Source: an uncultured Sphingomonadales bacterium
GTDB lineage: Bacteria; Pseudomonadota; Alphaproteobacteria; Sphingomonadales; Sphingomonadaceae
Assembly: GCA_903958285.1 (NCBI GenBank)
Contig: CAJBSR010000267.1
Coordinates: forward strand, 1 to 6,630
Reading direction: 5' to 3'
Length of the DNA stretch: 6,630 bases
Every line of letters begins with the position of its first letter. The stretch's first letter is position 1. The position numbers and the translations under genes were made by a program. The notes under the pieces are model-generated. The model was not told the DNA's origin and did not search any database. It saw only the letters and a program-made list of their open reading frames with translations. Shown in pieces: positions 1-6,456 of this stretch.

Positions 1-3000
1 ATTTCGTGCGATATTCAACCAATGCCTTGGCCGCATCCCGCTTCGAAATGTCATTCAGATATTCTTCGCGCCAGGCGCTGCCGGTCAATGAAAGCTGCTG
101 GGTCATCCGCATACGGCCGTCGATGCCGAACTTGCGGGTGCCGTTTTCACCGCCATTGATCTGGCCAACCCCAAAGCCGGACTCCTGTTCACGCGCGTAA
201 GCCAGTACGTCGAACTTGGAACCATGATGTTCTGCTTCGACCAACCAAGCCGTGCTGGTGCCGGCGGCCTGCATGGTGCCCAAGGCCTTGGCCTGCTGGT
301 CGCTCACCGCAACTTCCGCACGAAGCTCAGTGGTCTCACTGGGCTTGAAGCGCACATCCACGCCGCCCACCGATGTGCGGAGGTTGTCATCTTCGTCATG
401 AACGGCCGTGGCCGCCACCTGAAGCGACTTGGACGTGTTGTTCCAGCTGACCCGGCCACCTGCATTCATCACGCGCTGTGCGACGCCGTCCACGTCGTAA
501 TCCGCGATGATGAACTGGGGGTCGAGGCCCGAGGACCGGCTGAGGATCGGCTCACGGAAGCGCAGCGTGCCAGCCACATAGTCGATGTCGTAATCGATAT
601 GGCGGACCTGCGTGCGGCTTTCGACGATCCGGTCCGAACGCAGGCGATCGCGGGTTTCAATCACGATCTTTTCGCTGTTCGGCAGGATGTCGCGGGCGGC
701 CAGTGCATATGGCCCCGTCAAGCCATTACCCTGAATTTCCTCCCGACGGTGACGATAGGGCGTGTCAGCGGCAAAAGCCGTAACGCCCAGATGTTCGTTC
801 TTGAATTCCGCCTTCACGCCGTTGAACGAGCGGACATAGCGGGTCAGCTGGGCTTCCCCCAGACCCGTTTCATAGTCGCCGAACAGGGCATAGAATTGCG
901 GGCGTTCCAGCTTCAGATAGAGGCGGCGGACGCTGGCGGCGTCAAAGCGGCGCTGCGTCCGATCAGCATAAACAGTGTAATAGGCATCTGGATCGATGAT
1001 TCCGCCAAAGCGCGTATCGTCTTTGTCCTTGTCGCTGTCATACGACATGGTCATCAGCCATTTGCCCTTCACGCGGCCCTTTGCGTAGAGCGCGAGGCGT
1101 GCGTCGGTGTACCAGTTCTGGCCATCGGCACCGAGCTTCTCCGTGCGCGTTTCCAGCGTGTTGAAACCGGTGGTGCCTGCGGCAAAGCCGACAATCGTCC
1201 AAGGCCGCTTGCCCGGGTCCAACCAGGCATCAATCCGTGCCAGACGGACCACGTCACGGTCGCGCAGGGGCAGGGTGATGTTCAACGAGCCTGAGGTCGT
1301 GGTCGGTTCGAGTTCGATATAGGCAATGCCGTCATCGCCCTCGACGCGCCACACAGGCTTTGCCCGCTCCAGACCCGACAACTGACGCGCGGCCTGCGCA
1401 TCGGCTTCTACGGCCGGGTAATAGGGGGCAGGAACGGCGAAATCGCCCGTCAGGCCCTGCGACACAGGCCGTCCGTCACGGTCCGTTAGCTTGAGGGCGA
1501 TGACAGGACGGGTCACGCCGTCCGCCACGAGCACCGACTTGGAACGGTCAAGAACCGCGTTCATCGGGCTCGAGGAGAGGTAAACCGAGCGCGACAGGCG
1601 CTCAACAACTGTGCCGTTCGCATCCACGATCTCGGCGGTCAGCTTGGTTTCACGGGTCGCCAGTTCAACACCACGCCAAAGGCTGACCGCAATCGTGCCG
1701 CTACCGTCCTTCTTCGTGCCGTCAGAGGCGAGGGCGGGGACAGGCGCGCCATTGGCGAAGAGCTTCACCGACTGGCCGGGCAGATGCTTGATCGCGACGC
1801 GGACCGCCTTGGTGCGCGGGTTGTGATCTGCTTCCGGAAACAGCCATGCAATGCCGGGGGTCTGACCCGTGAACCAGTCACGCGTCGCGCCCGCTGCTTC
1901 GGCTGCCGTCGGGGCCTCAGCACGTTGTGCGCCGGCCGCGGTCAGGCGTGCGGTGTTCTCGCCGGGCCGGGTGCGGAAATCCGCCCGCAGAAGCGCGCCG
2001 CCACGCCCTTCGACAAAGCGAGAGATCGCACTGCCGGCACTGCGGGCGTTGACCGCACACTGCGCGGGCACTTGCCCTTCGGGAAGCGTTGAGGGGTCGA
2101 TCTGGACCACGTGCAGGCCGGGAAGAACGCCTTCGAAGTGATAGCGGCCATCGCTGTCCGTCACAGCATAGCTGCCGTCTTCCAGCATGACGCGGACGTT
2201 TGGCACGCCTTTGGCTTTTGTCGGATCAACTGTGCAGCCACCGTCTGTGATCTGCCCGATGATGGTAATCCGGTCTCCCAAAGCGTCGCGCGCAATCCGC
2301 ACGGTCGCGTCAGCAACCGCTGTTTGCGTGCCGCGATTGTCGGTTGCGCTCGCGAGGTTTGTTGCATTTCCGGGCTGTGCATCTGCCCTGATTTCAACCA
2401 CATAGGTCAGGTAGCCCATCTTGCCGGCGGCAAGCGGGGGCACCGAGGCGTTGAGTGTTCGGCCATCAGCAGTGATCGTGTAGTCGACCTGCGTTCCATC
2501 GAATCGCACCGTCTTGGGTTTGAGGCGCATGGCGTCGGGCAGGACGTCTGTGATCGTGATCGCGCCGGTCGCGCGCACAGCGTCGCCGTTGCGCAGCTCG
2601 ACACGGAACTGGAGCGCGTCTCCGGGCACAGCGACGGGTTGCGACGCTGTTTTCCGGATGGAAAGCGGGATGCCCGGCCTGTCGACCGGGATGTCGATCC
2701 TGACCGGAGCCGGATCGCTGAGGGTGAACACCTCTCCATATGACGCGCCCGCCAATGTGAAAGGTTGCCCATCAGGCCTTCGGAGCGCAGCCAGATATTG
2801 CGGCGCTGACTTCGACGGCGATGAATAGGGTGCTGGTGGCTCAACGAGCAGGCGGTACTGGCCGGGCCGCGCGAACGGGAACCGGTAGTCGCCAGGATCG
2901 AAGCGGTACACAGCACCACTGCTGTCAGTGACGGTAGATCCCGTCACCAGGCTCGACGGAAAGCTGGAAACACCATCATCCCCAAAGACTTGCGTGGGCT

Positions 3001-3751
3001 GGCCCGTCGCTGCATCAACCAATGTGACGCGCGTTCCGGATACCGGCGCCCCGTCTCCGCTATCGAAGACAACGCCATAGGGGTCGATGAGCACTTCCAG
3101 TGCAGACTGCGCGATCAACGTGCCCGTCGTCGGGTCATGCGATTCAAGCGTCAGTCGTTCCCCCGGGAACAGAGAAAGCCGGCAATCGCCGGAAACGGCC
3201 GTCGGGGGGATCGAGGCCGTTGGAATAATTCCTGCAAAAACGCCGCTATTGGGGGCTGTTTCCGTGACGAGGATCGTCTCGGAATCGCCCGATGGGGTCT
3301 CGAGACGGACGGAGATCGTCTCGGCAACATTCGGGTTCCGATTTTCCGACGGATCGGAAATCGCGACGACAAGCGGCTCGCCAGCGCGGATTTGGTTGGA
3401 CTGTTCCAGCTGCGCCGGATTGAGGTTTGTGCCTGCCCAAACGCCATCCAAGGACAGAGGCTGTAGCCCATTCGAGCCCTGACACGTTGTCGCGGGCACG
3501 TTCAGCAGAGTTCCCTGGCCCTTTGCAAACTGATAAGTGGTCAATGAGACAGGCGGTGGCGTAAGATCAACGACGAGATCCACGCGATTTGACAGTGTTG
3601 AGAGCGACTGGCCCTGTGCCTGCCACTCAATCCGCGCAATGTTGGAAATCACGATCGAATCCTGCGCGAAAGCGGGTGCGGCGGCAGCCCCCATAAGGGC
3701 TACCGCCATCCCGACCATCCAGGCGAAGAGATGAAGGATCGTGTTACGCAT
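1..3751 (-). CDS. Giant exported multidomain protein, DUF11/Ig-like repeats plus predicted outer-membrane beta-barrel (partial, 3' end outside window)
   Basis: One uninterrupted frame runs from ATG 3751 to the left edge: 1250 whole codons and no stop. The signal peptide is MRNTILHLFAWMVGM through APAFAQ (about 29-30 residues). Residues 33-62 (IVISNIARIEW, later SNRVDLVVD) resemble the N-terminal module of proteins A and B. Residues 129-178 are a repeat type with AETISVRLETPSGDSE and NSGVFAG. Residues 218-312 are SdrD_B/carboxypeptidase-regulatory-like, with DPYGVVFDSGDG and GQYRLLVEPP. Residues 362-474 are a DUF11 domain (SIRKTASQPVAVPGD, TDVLPDAM). Residues 494-555 are a second regulatory-like fold (GRYHFEGVLPGLHVVQID). 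Residues 738-830 are Ig/invasin-like (KSVLVADGVTRP). From W851 onward there are alternating amphipathic strands with aromatic residues (KGKWLMTMSYDSD, RPQFYALFGDYETGLG, DYDIDYVAGTLRFREP), which suggests an outer-membrane barrel. Cysteines at 90, 190, 506 and 565 suggest two disulfides. No Shine-Dalgarno sequence precedes the ATG; a hairpin does. It may be an anchor or conduit for A and B; that is inference. Confidence 0.85.
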   Translation of the reverse strand, partial: MRNTILHLFAWMVGMAVALMGAAAAPAFAQDSIVISNIARIEWQAQGQSLSTLSNRVDLVVDLTPPPVSLTTYQFAKGQGTLLNVPATTCQGSNGLQPLSLDGVWAGTNLNPAQLEQSNQIRAGEPLVVAISDPSENRNPNVAETISVRLETPSGDSETILVTETAPNSGVFAGIIPTASIPPTAVSGDCRLSLFPGERLTLESHDPTTGTLIAQSALEVLIDPYGVVFDSGDGAPVSGTRVTLVDAATGQPTQVFGDDGVSSFPSSLVTGSTVTDSSGAVYRFDPGDYRFPFARPGQYRLLVEPPAPYSSPSKSAPQYLAALRRPDGQPFTLAGASYGEVFTLSDPAPVRIDIPVDRPGIPLSIRKTASQPVAVPGDALQFRVELRNGDAVRATGAITITDVLPDAMRLKPKTVRFDGTQVDYTITADGRTLNASVPPLAAGKMGYLTYVVEIRADAQPGNATNLASATDNRGTQTAVADATVRIARDALGDRITIIGQITDGGCTVDPTKAKGVPNVRVMLEDGSYAVTDSDGRYHFEGVLPGLHVVQIDPSTLPEGQVPAQCAVNARSAGSAISRFVEGRGGALLRADFRTRPGENTARLTAAGAQRAEAPTAAEAAGATRDWFTGQTPGIAWLFPEADHNPRTKAVRVAIKHLPGQSVKLFANGAPVPALASDGTKKDGSGTIAVSLWRGVELATRETKLTAEIVDANGTVVERLSRSVYLSSSPMNAVLDRSKSVLVADGVTRPVIALKLTDRDGRPVSQGLTGDFAVPAPYYPAVEADAQAARQLSGLERAKPVWRVEGDDGIAYIELEPTTTSGSLNITLPLRDRDVVRLARIDAWLDPGKRPWTIVGFAAGTTGFNTLETRTEKLGADGQNWYTDARLALYAKGRVKGKWLMTMSYDSDKDKDDTRFGGIIDPDAYYTVYADRTQRRFDAASVRRLYLKLERPQFYALFGDYETGLGEAQLTRYVRSFNGVKAEFKNEHLGVTAFAADTPYRHRREEIQGNGLTGPYALAARDILPNSEKIVIETRDRLRSDRIVESRTQVRHIDYDIDYVAGTLRFREPILSRSSGLDPQFIIADYDVDGVAQRVMNAGGRVSWNNTSKSLQVAATAVHDEDDNLRTSVGGVDVRFKPSETTELRAEVAVSDQQAKALGTMQAAGTSTAWLVEAEHHGSKFDVLAYAREQESGFGVGQINGGENGTRKFGIDGRMRMTQQLSLTGSAWREEYLNDISKRDAAKALVEYRTK

Positions 3752-3767
3752 AAGCGGTGGGCAGGCC

Positions 3768-3787
3768 GGGGGCTGTTGCCAGCCCCC
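3768..3787 (-). other. Perfect intergenic hairpin (8-bp stem, 4-base loop) between protein B and the giant gene
   Basis: On the minus strand it reads GGGGGCTG-GCAA-CAGCCCCC: an 8-bp, mostly G:C stem with a GCAA tetraloop (GNRA type, known to be especially stable in RNA). It begins 17 bases after the stop of protein B and ends 16 bases before the ATG of the giant gene. No T-run follows, so it is not a canonical intrinsic terminator. It more likely protects the upstream mRNA 3' end, or reduces translation or read-through into the giant gene. That would give more DUF11 subunits than barrel protein. The role is inference. Confidence 0.65.
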
Positions 3788-3804
3788 AGTTCAGCTCAAT
3801 CCGA

Positions 3805-4881
3805 TCAGTTGATCGTCGCGCGGAAGTAGAGCGTCCGGGTCGTGCCGGGGTTGACTGTCCCCAACGTGCCCGAAACGGTGCCCGCCGCGAACGTCCCGCC
3901 TGCGGTGCCGTCCAGGTTGCAGGTACCACTCGGTGCCGTGCCCGTATAGCTGCCCGACTGGAAGATCCCGTAGCCGGAATCATAAGTCGTTTGGGCTGGA
4001 AGCGGGTCAGAGATGTTGACGCTGGTCGCGGCAGCACCGCCCGAACCGTTGGAAACGACGATGCAATACTCGATCGTCGCGCCCGGGATCATCTTCGGGT
4101 TTGTGGTGCCGTTGACGGGGTCAGAAACGATGCGGCTCTGCTTGAAGACGTTCAGGATAGCGGCAGAGACGGTGAAGTCATCATCATCGCTCGACCGACC
4201 GTCATTGGCGATATCGCCTGCAACAACGCCAACGGCGTCAAACAGCACAGTGTCAACACCAGCGGTGTTGGCGCCTGCTGTGGCCGTGATGACAGTGCCC
4301 TGCGTTGCCGCAGCGCCACCTTCACGAGCCTGGCCCTGCAGGGTCACGCCGGCGACATCGCCATTCACGCGCGTTCCCGGGACGCCGCCAATCACGAAGA
4401 CCGTGCGGACGCCGTCTGCTACCACTTCGTCCAGATAGGTGACGGCGGTGTCGGTACCGGCATCATAAGTTCCGTTGCCGTTGGAATCGACAAAGACGCC
4501 GAGACCGGTGACATCGAAATTGTCCGTTCCGCCGTGGGCTGCCGTGCCGCCCGCGAGCTGCGCGGCTGTCAGGCCGATATCGATCGTGGCGTTGGTGTCG
4601 TTGGTGATCGTGAAGGTTGTCACAGCAGTTGCCTGGCCGGGGACGACCGACGTTGTTACCGTGCCGGTTTCCTGAACGCGGATGGCAACCCGGCGGTCAA
4701 CCGTGATCGCGTTCGACCCCGTGCTCGCCGTCTGGGAAACGCCGCCAACTTGGAAGTTGACGGTGACCGTGTTTGTGATTGTGGAACCAGACGTTGTACC
4801 CACAGCCAGCGCAGGGGAGGCCCCAAATACCGCCAGTGCAAGACAACTACCTGTTGCCAGCAGTTTGATATTCTTAGTCAT
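3805..4881 (-). CDS. Secreted DUF11-type repeat protein B (358 aa)
   Basis: Predicted exported beta-rich surface protein, paralogous to protein A. The start at 4881 gives a classic signal peptide (MTKNIK, then a hydrophobic core, cleavage after ALA at residue 26). A purine-rich AGAGAGACC lies just upstream as a weak ribosome binding site. Residues 27-63 match the N-terminal module of protein A (GSTITNTVTVNF, later GSNAITVD). Residues 64-190 are a beta-sandwich with DSNGNGTYDAGTD (132-144), a putative calcium loop at the same place as in A, followed by VFVIGGVPGTRVNGD (161-175). An acidic stretch, SDDDD (231-235), replaces the glycine-rich linker of A. Residues 241-358 are a DUF11 domain (IPGATIEYCIVVSNGSGG, later SDPLPAQTTYDSG), ending exactly on strand RTLYFRATIN. 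Cys273 and Cys321 lie in this domain and could form a disulfide. It sits between the small DUF11-like gene and the giant barrel gene. The family call is fairly sure; its role is inference. Confidence 0.85.
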   Translation of the reverse strand: MTKNIKLLATGSCLALAVFGASPALAVGTTSGSTITNTVTVNFQVGGVSQTASTGSNAITVDRRVAIRVQETGTVTTSVVPGQATAVTTFTITNDTNATIDIGLTAAQLAGGTAAHGGTDNFDVTGLGVFVDSNGNGTYDAGTDTAVTYLDEVVADGVRTVFVIGGVPGTRVNGDVAGVTLQGQAREGGAAATQGTVITATAGANTAGVDTVLFDAVGVVAGDIANDGRSSDDDDFTVSAAILNVFKQSRIVSDPVNGTTNPKMIPGATIEYCIVVSNGSGGAAATSVNISDPLPAQTTYDSGYGIFQSGSYTGTAPSGTCNLDGTAGGTFAAGTVSGTLGTVNPGTTRTLYFRATIN

Positions 4882-4945
4882 TTTTGGTCTCTCTTCGCTC
4901 TAAGCGACACCGAAGCCCACCCCCCGCCGGTGCCATTGCGGGTAT
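4882..4945 (-). other. Short gap between the small DUF11-like gene and protein B with weak dyad symmetry
   Basis: A spacer of just over 60 bases. On the minus strand it holds two mutually exclusive short inverted repeats, TCGCT-TAG-AGCGA and CTTCG...CGAAG, immediately before the weak purine-rich ribosome binding site of protein B. There is no T-tract and no convincing promoter. The length is compatible with co-transcription. The fold is too short to be called a regulator with confidence. Confidence 0.3.
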
Positions 4946-5407
4946 TCAGCGGACGACGCCGCGGAAACTCAGTTTGCCTTGGGCACCTGCTGCGATTGGT
5001 TCGCGCAGGACCCAACGGACATGCGTTACGTCTTCGGGCCGGGCGGCACGTTCAGCGCCATCCGTCTCGCGGACTTTGAGTGAGGCCAGCGGGGCAAACG
5101 TCTTTCCGCCGTCGACAGAAACCTGCGCGACGGTGTCGGATGTGCCCTGATACGCAACGGGTGCTGGCATCGGATTGGTAACGACAAAATCCTTGGCGGA
5201 TTGCGTGCCGGTGTTCCGGTATTGGAGGATGAAGACCAACCGATCACCGGGGATGACCACCTTGGGTTCCTCCAGCACGGTTTTTGTCTTGCCTCCAGCG
5301 GCCGGCACTTCGCGTTCGACAAAGACGGAACTGTCGAGCGCAATAGCATCTGCCGCATGCCCAGAAACTGGGCTAAGCAATAGAAATAGAAGGATTAAAA
5401 TACGCAT
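4946..5407 (-). CDS. Small exported single-domain DUF11-like protein (153 aa)
   Basis: A small exported protein made of essentially one DUF11-like beta-sandwich. The ATG at 5407 is chosen because GGAGGG lies 7 bases upstream. A TTG start at 5422 (five more residues) would overlap that ribosome binding site and is unlikely. Residues 1-18 are a very hydrophobic signal peptide ending GHA or GHAA. The mature domain shows the family signature: PGDRLVFILQYRNTG (53-67), then VVTNPMPAPVAYQGT (75-89), VSVDGGKTF (97-104) and DVTHVRW (126-132). It ends on strand GKLSFRGVVR. There are no cysteines and no calcium-type loop. It starts 20 bases after the stop of protein A, so it is almost certainly co-transcribed. 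Its first eleven codons are AT-rich and include TTA and two CTA codons, unlike the rest of the cluster. It may be a minor subunit, cap or periplasmic partner of the larger DUF11 proteins; that role is inference. Confidence 0.85.
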   Translation of the reverse strand: MRILILLFLLLSPVSGHAADAIALDSSVFVEREVPAAGGKTKTVLEEPKVVIPGDRLVFILQYRNTGTQSAKDFVVTNPMPAPVAYQGTSDTVAQVSVDGGKTFAPLASLKVRETDGAERAARPEDVTHVRWVLREPIAAGAQGKLSFRGVVR

Positions 5408-5414
5408 CTTGTGT

Positions 5415-5420
5415 CCCTCC
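5415..5420 (-). promoter_or_regulatory. Strong ribosome binding site for the 153-aa gene
   Basis: GGAGGG on the minus strand, 7 bases before ATG 5407. It fixes the start of the small DUF11-like gene and excludes the upstream TTG at 5422. It is the only clearly good Shine-Dalgarno sequence in the cluster; the other three starts have weak or no matches. Confidence 0.8.
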
Positions 5421-5427
5421 AAAGCCC

Positions 5428-6456
5428 CTAGTTAATTCGGACATTGAAGGTGATGGTGCGGGTTTGGCTGGCCGCAACGGCGCCTAGGGCAACCTCGATG
5501 CGTCCGGGCACGACCCCGGCAGGTGGCACAAACACACCTGCGTCTGCGTCCGCCGTATCGGTCACGGATGCGCCCTGAAGGGTCATCGTTCCGGCGACAT
5601 ATGTGGTGTTGGCCGGGACATTGTCCGCAATGGCGACGTTCGTCAGAGACCCTGATCCGGTGACGGTCGCGGTCAAGGTGTAGGTGACGATCGAGCCGGG
5701 GACGATTTTGCTCCCGCCGAACGGATCGACGACGCTGGAGGTCTTCGTAAAGCTGATATTGGCTGCCTGAACGACATAAGCGCCATTCGCGCTGCCATCG
5801 CCGCTAGAGGTGCCAACGACAGCGTCGCCGCCACCCTGTCCCTGACCATTTGCTGATGCGCCGGGTGCCCCTGTGAGGGTCCGTGACGCAGCGGCCAGCG
5901 ATAATTGCCCTCGGTCGCCATTAACGGCGGTCCCTGGGATGGTCGAAAGTACGAAAACCCGGATCGACGCATCGGGTGCGAGCACCGGATCGTTCGTGCC
6001 TGCGGCATAAACTGTATCGACACCGGCATCGTAGACGCCGTTCCCATTGGTATCGAGCACGATGGATGTCGCGGTTGGATCGAATTGGTCCCCGCCCAGC
6101 GCGGTCGTGACGGCCAGACCGTAGGCTTCGGAACCATTGCCTGTGTTTGTGACGGTGAAACTGGCAACTTGGTTGACGCCTGACGGAAGCGTCGGAATGT
6201 CGCCGGGATCAGCTGACGTCACTGCAACGTCGAGCAACTCGTCGACGCGAAGGTTGGCTGTATTCGACGTGGCGGTCTGCGCATTCCCCCCGGAATCCGT
6301 ATAGTTCGCCGTAGCCGTATTCGCGATTGTGGAGCCCGCGACAGTCCCAGCAGCTTCGGCGCGTGGCGCAAAGCTGACAGACGCTGTGGCGACGATGAGC
6401 GGCGCAATGAGCGTGAGACGCACATTCTTGATCGCCCAGAAATTGCCTTCCAACAT
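5428..6456 (-). CDS. Secreted DUF11-type repeat protein A (342 aa)
   Basis: Predicted exported beta-rich surface protein; no enzymatic motif is visible. The start at 6456 gives a good Sec signal peptide: basic K/R positions up to residue 13, a hydrophobic stretch at about 14-30, and a cleavage site after AEA at residue 35. No clear Shine-Dalgarno sequence precedes this ATG. Residues 36-73 form a short module (GSTIANTATANY, later TSN and LRVDE) that recurs in two other genes here. Residues 74-195 are a beta-sandwich containing DTNGNGVYDAGVD (135-147), a D/N-rich loop of calcium-binding type. A Gly/Ser/Asn-rich linker follows at about 198-226. Residues 231-342 are a DUF11 domain (VPGSIVTYTL, later ADNVPANTTYVAGT), whose last strand, RTITFNVRIN, is the end of the protein. 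There are no cysteines. It is the first gene of the cluster and a paralogue of protein B. The family call is fairly sure; the role (surface or fibre subunit, adhesin) is inference. Confidence 0.85.
   Translation of the reverse strand: MLEGNFWAIKNVRLTLIAPLIVATASVSFAPRAEAAGTVAGSTIANTATANYTDSGGNAQTATSNTANLRVDELLDVAVTSADPGDIPTLPSGVNQVASFTVTNTGNGSEAYGLAVTTALGGDQFDPTATSIVLDTNGNGVYDAGVDTVYAAGTNDPVLAPDASIRVFVLSTIPGTAVNGDRGQLSLAAASRTLTGAPGASANGQGQGGGDAVVGTSSGDGSANGAYVVQAANISFTKTSSVVDPFGGSKIVPGSIVTYTLTATVTGSGSLTNVAIADNVPANTTYVAGTMTLQGASVTDTADADAGVFVPPAGVVPGRIEVALGAVAASQTRTITFNVRIN

Noticed and set aside
224..1294. Long plus-strand open frame (356 codons)
   Set aside because: It lies fully antisense to the giant gene, whose frame stays open and shows recognisable domains and barrel strands. 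The plus-strand product has no signal, motif or family resemblance.
2111..2743. Plus-strand open frame (210 codons)
   Set aside because: It is antisense to the DUF11 region of the giant gene and has no independent evidence of coding.
3768..3787. Hairpin as a rho-independent terminator
   Set aside because: Neither strand has a T-run after the stem, and the giant gene starts only 16 bases later.
4843..4845. Cys13 of protein B as a lipoprotein cysteine
   Set aside because: The preceding TGS is not a proper lipobox, the hydrophobic core continues past the cysteine, and a normal ALA cleavage site follows at residue 26.
3757..5079. Long plus-strand open frame (440 codons)
   Set aside because: It is antisense to protein B and the start of the upstream gap. 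It is rich in Arg, Asp and Cys with no recognisable fold, as expected of a shadow frame in GC-rich DNA.
5408..5422. TTG start extending the small gene by five residues
   Set aside because: That codon overlaps the GGAGGG ribosome binding site, and the longer product has a worse signal-peptide start than MRILILLF.
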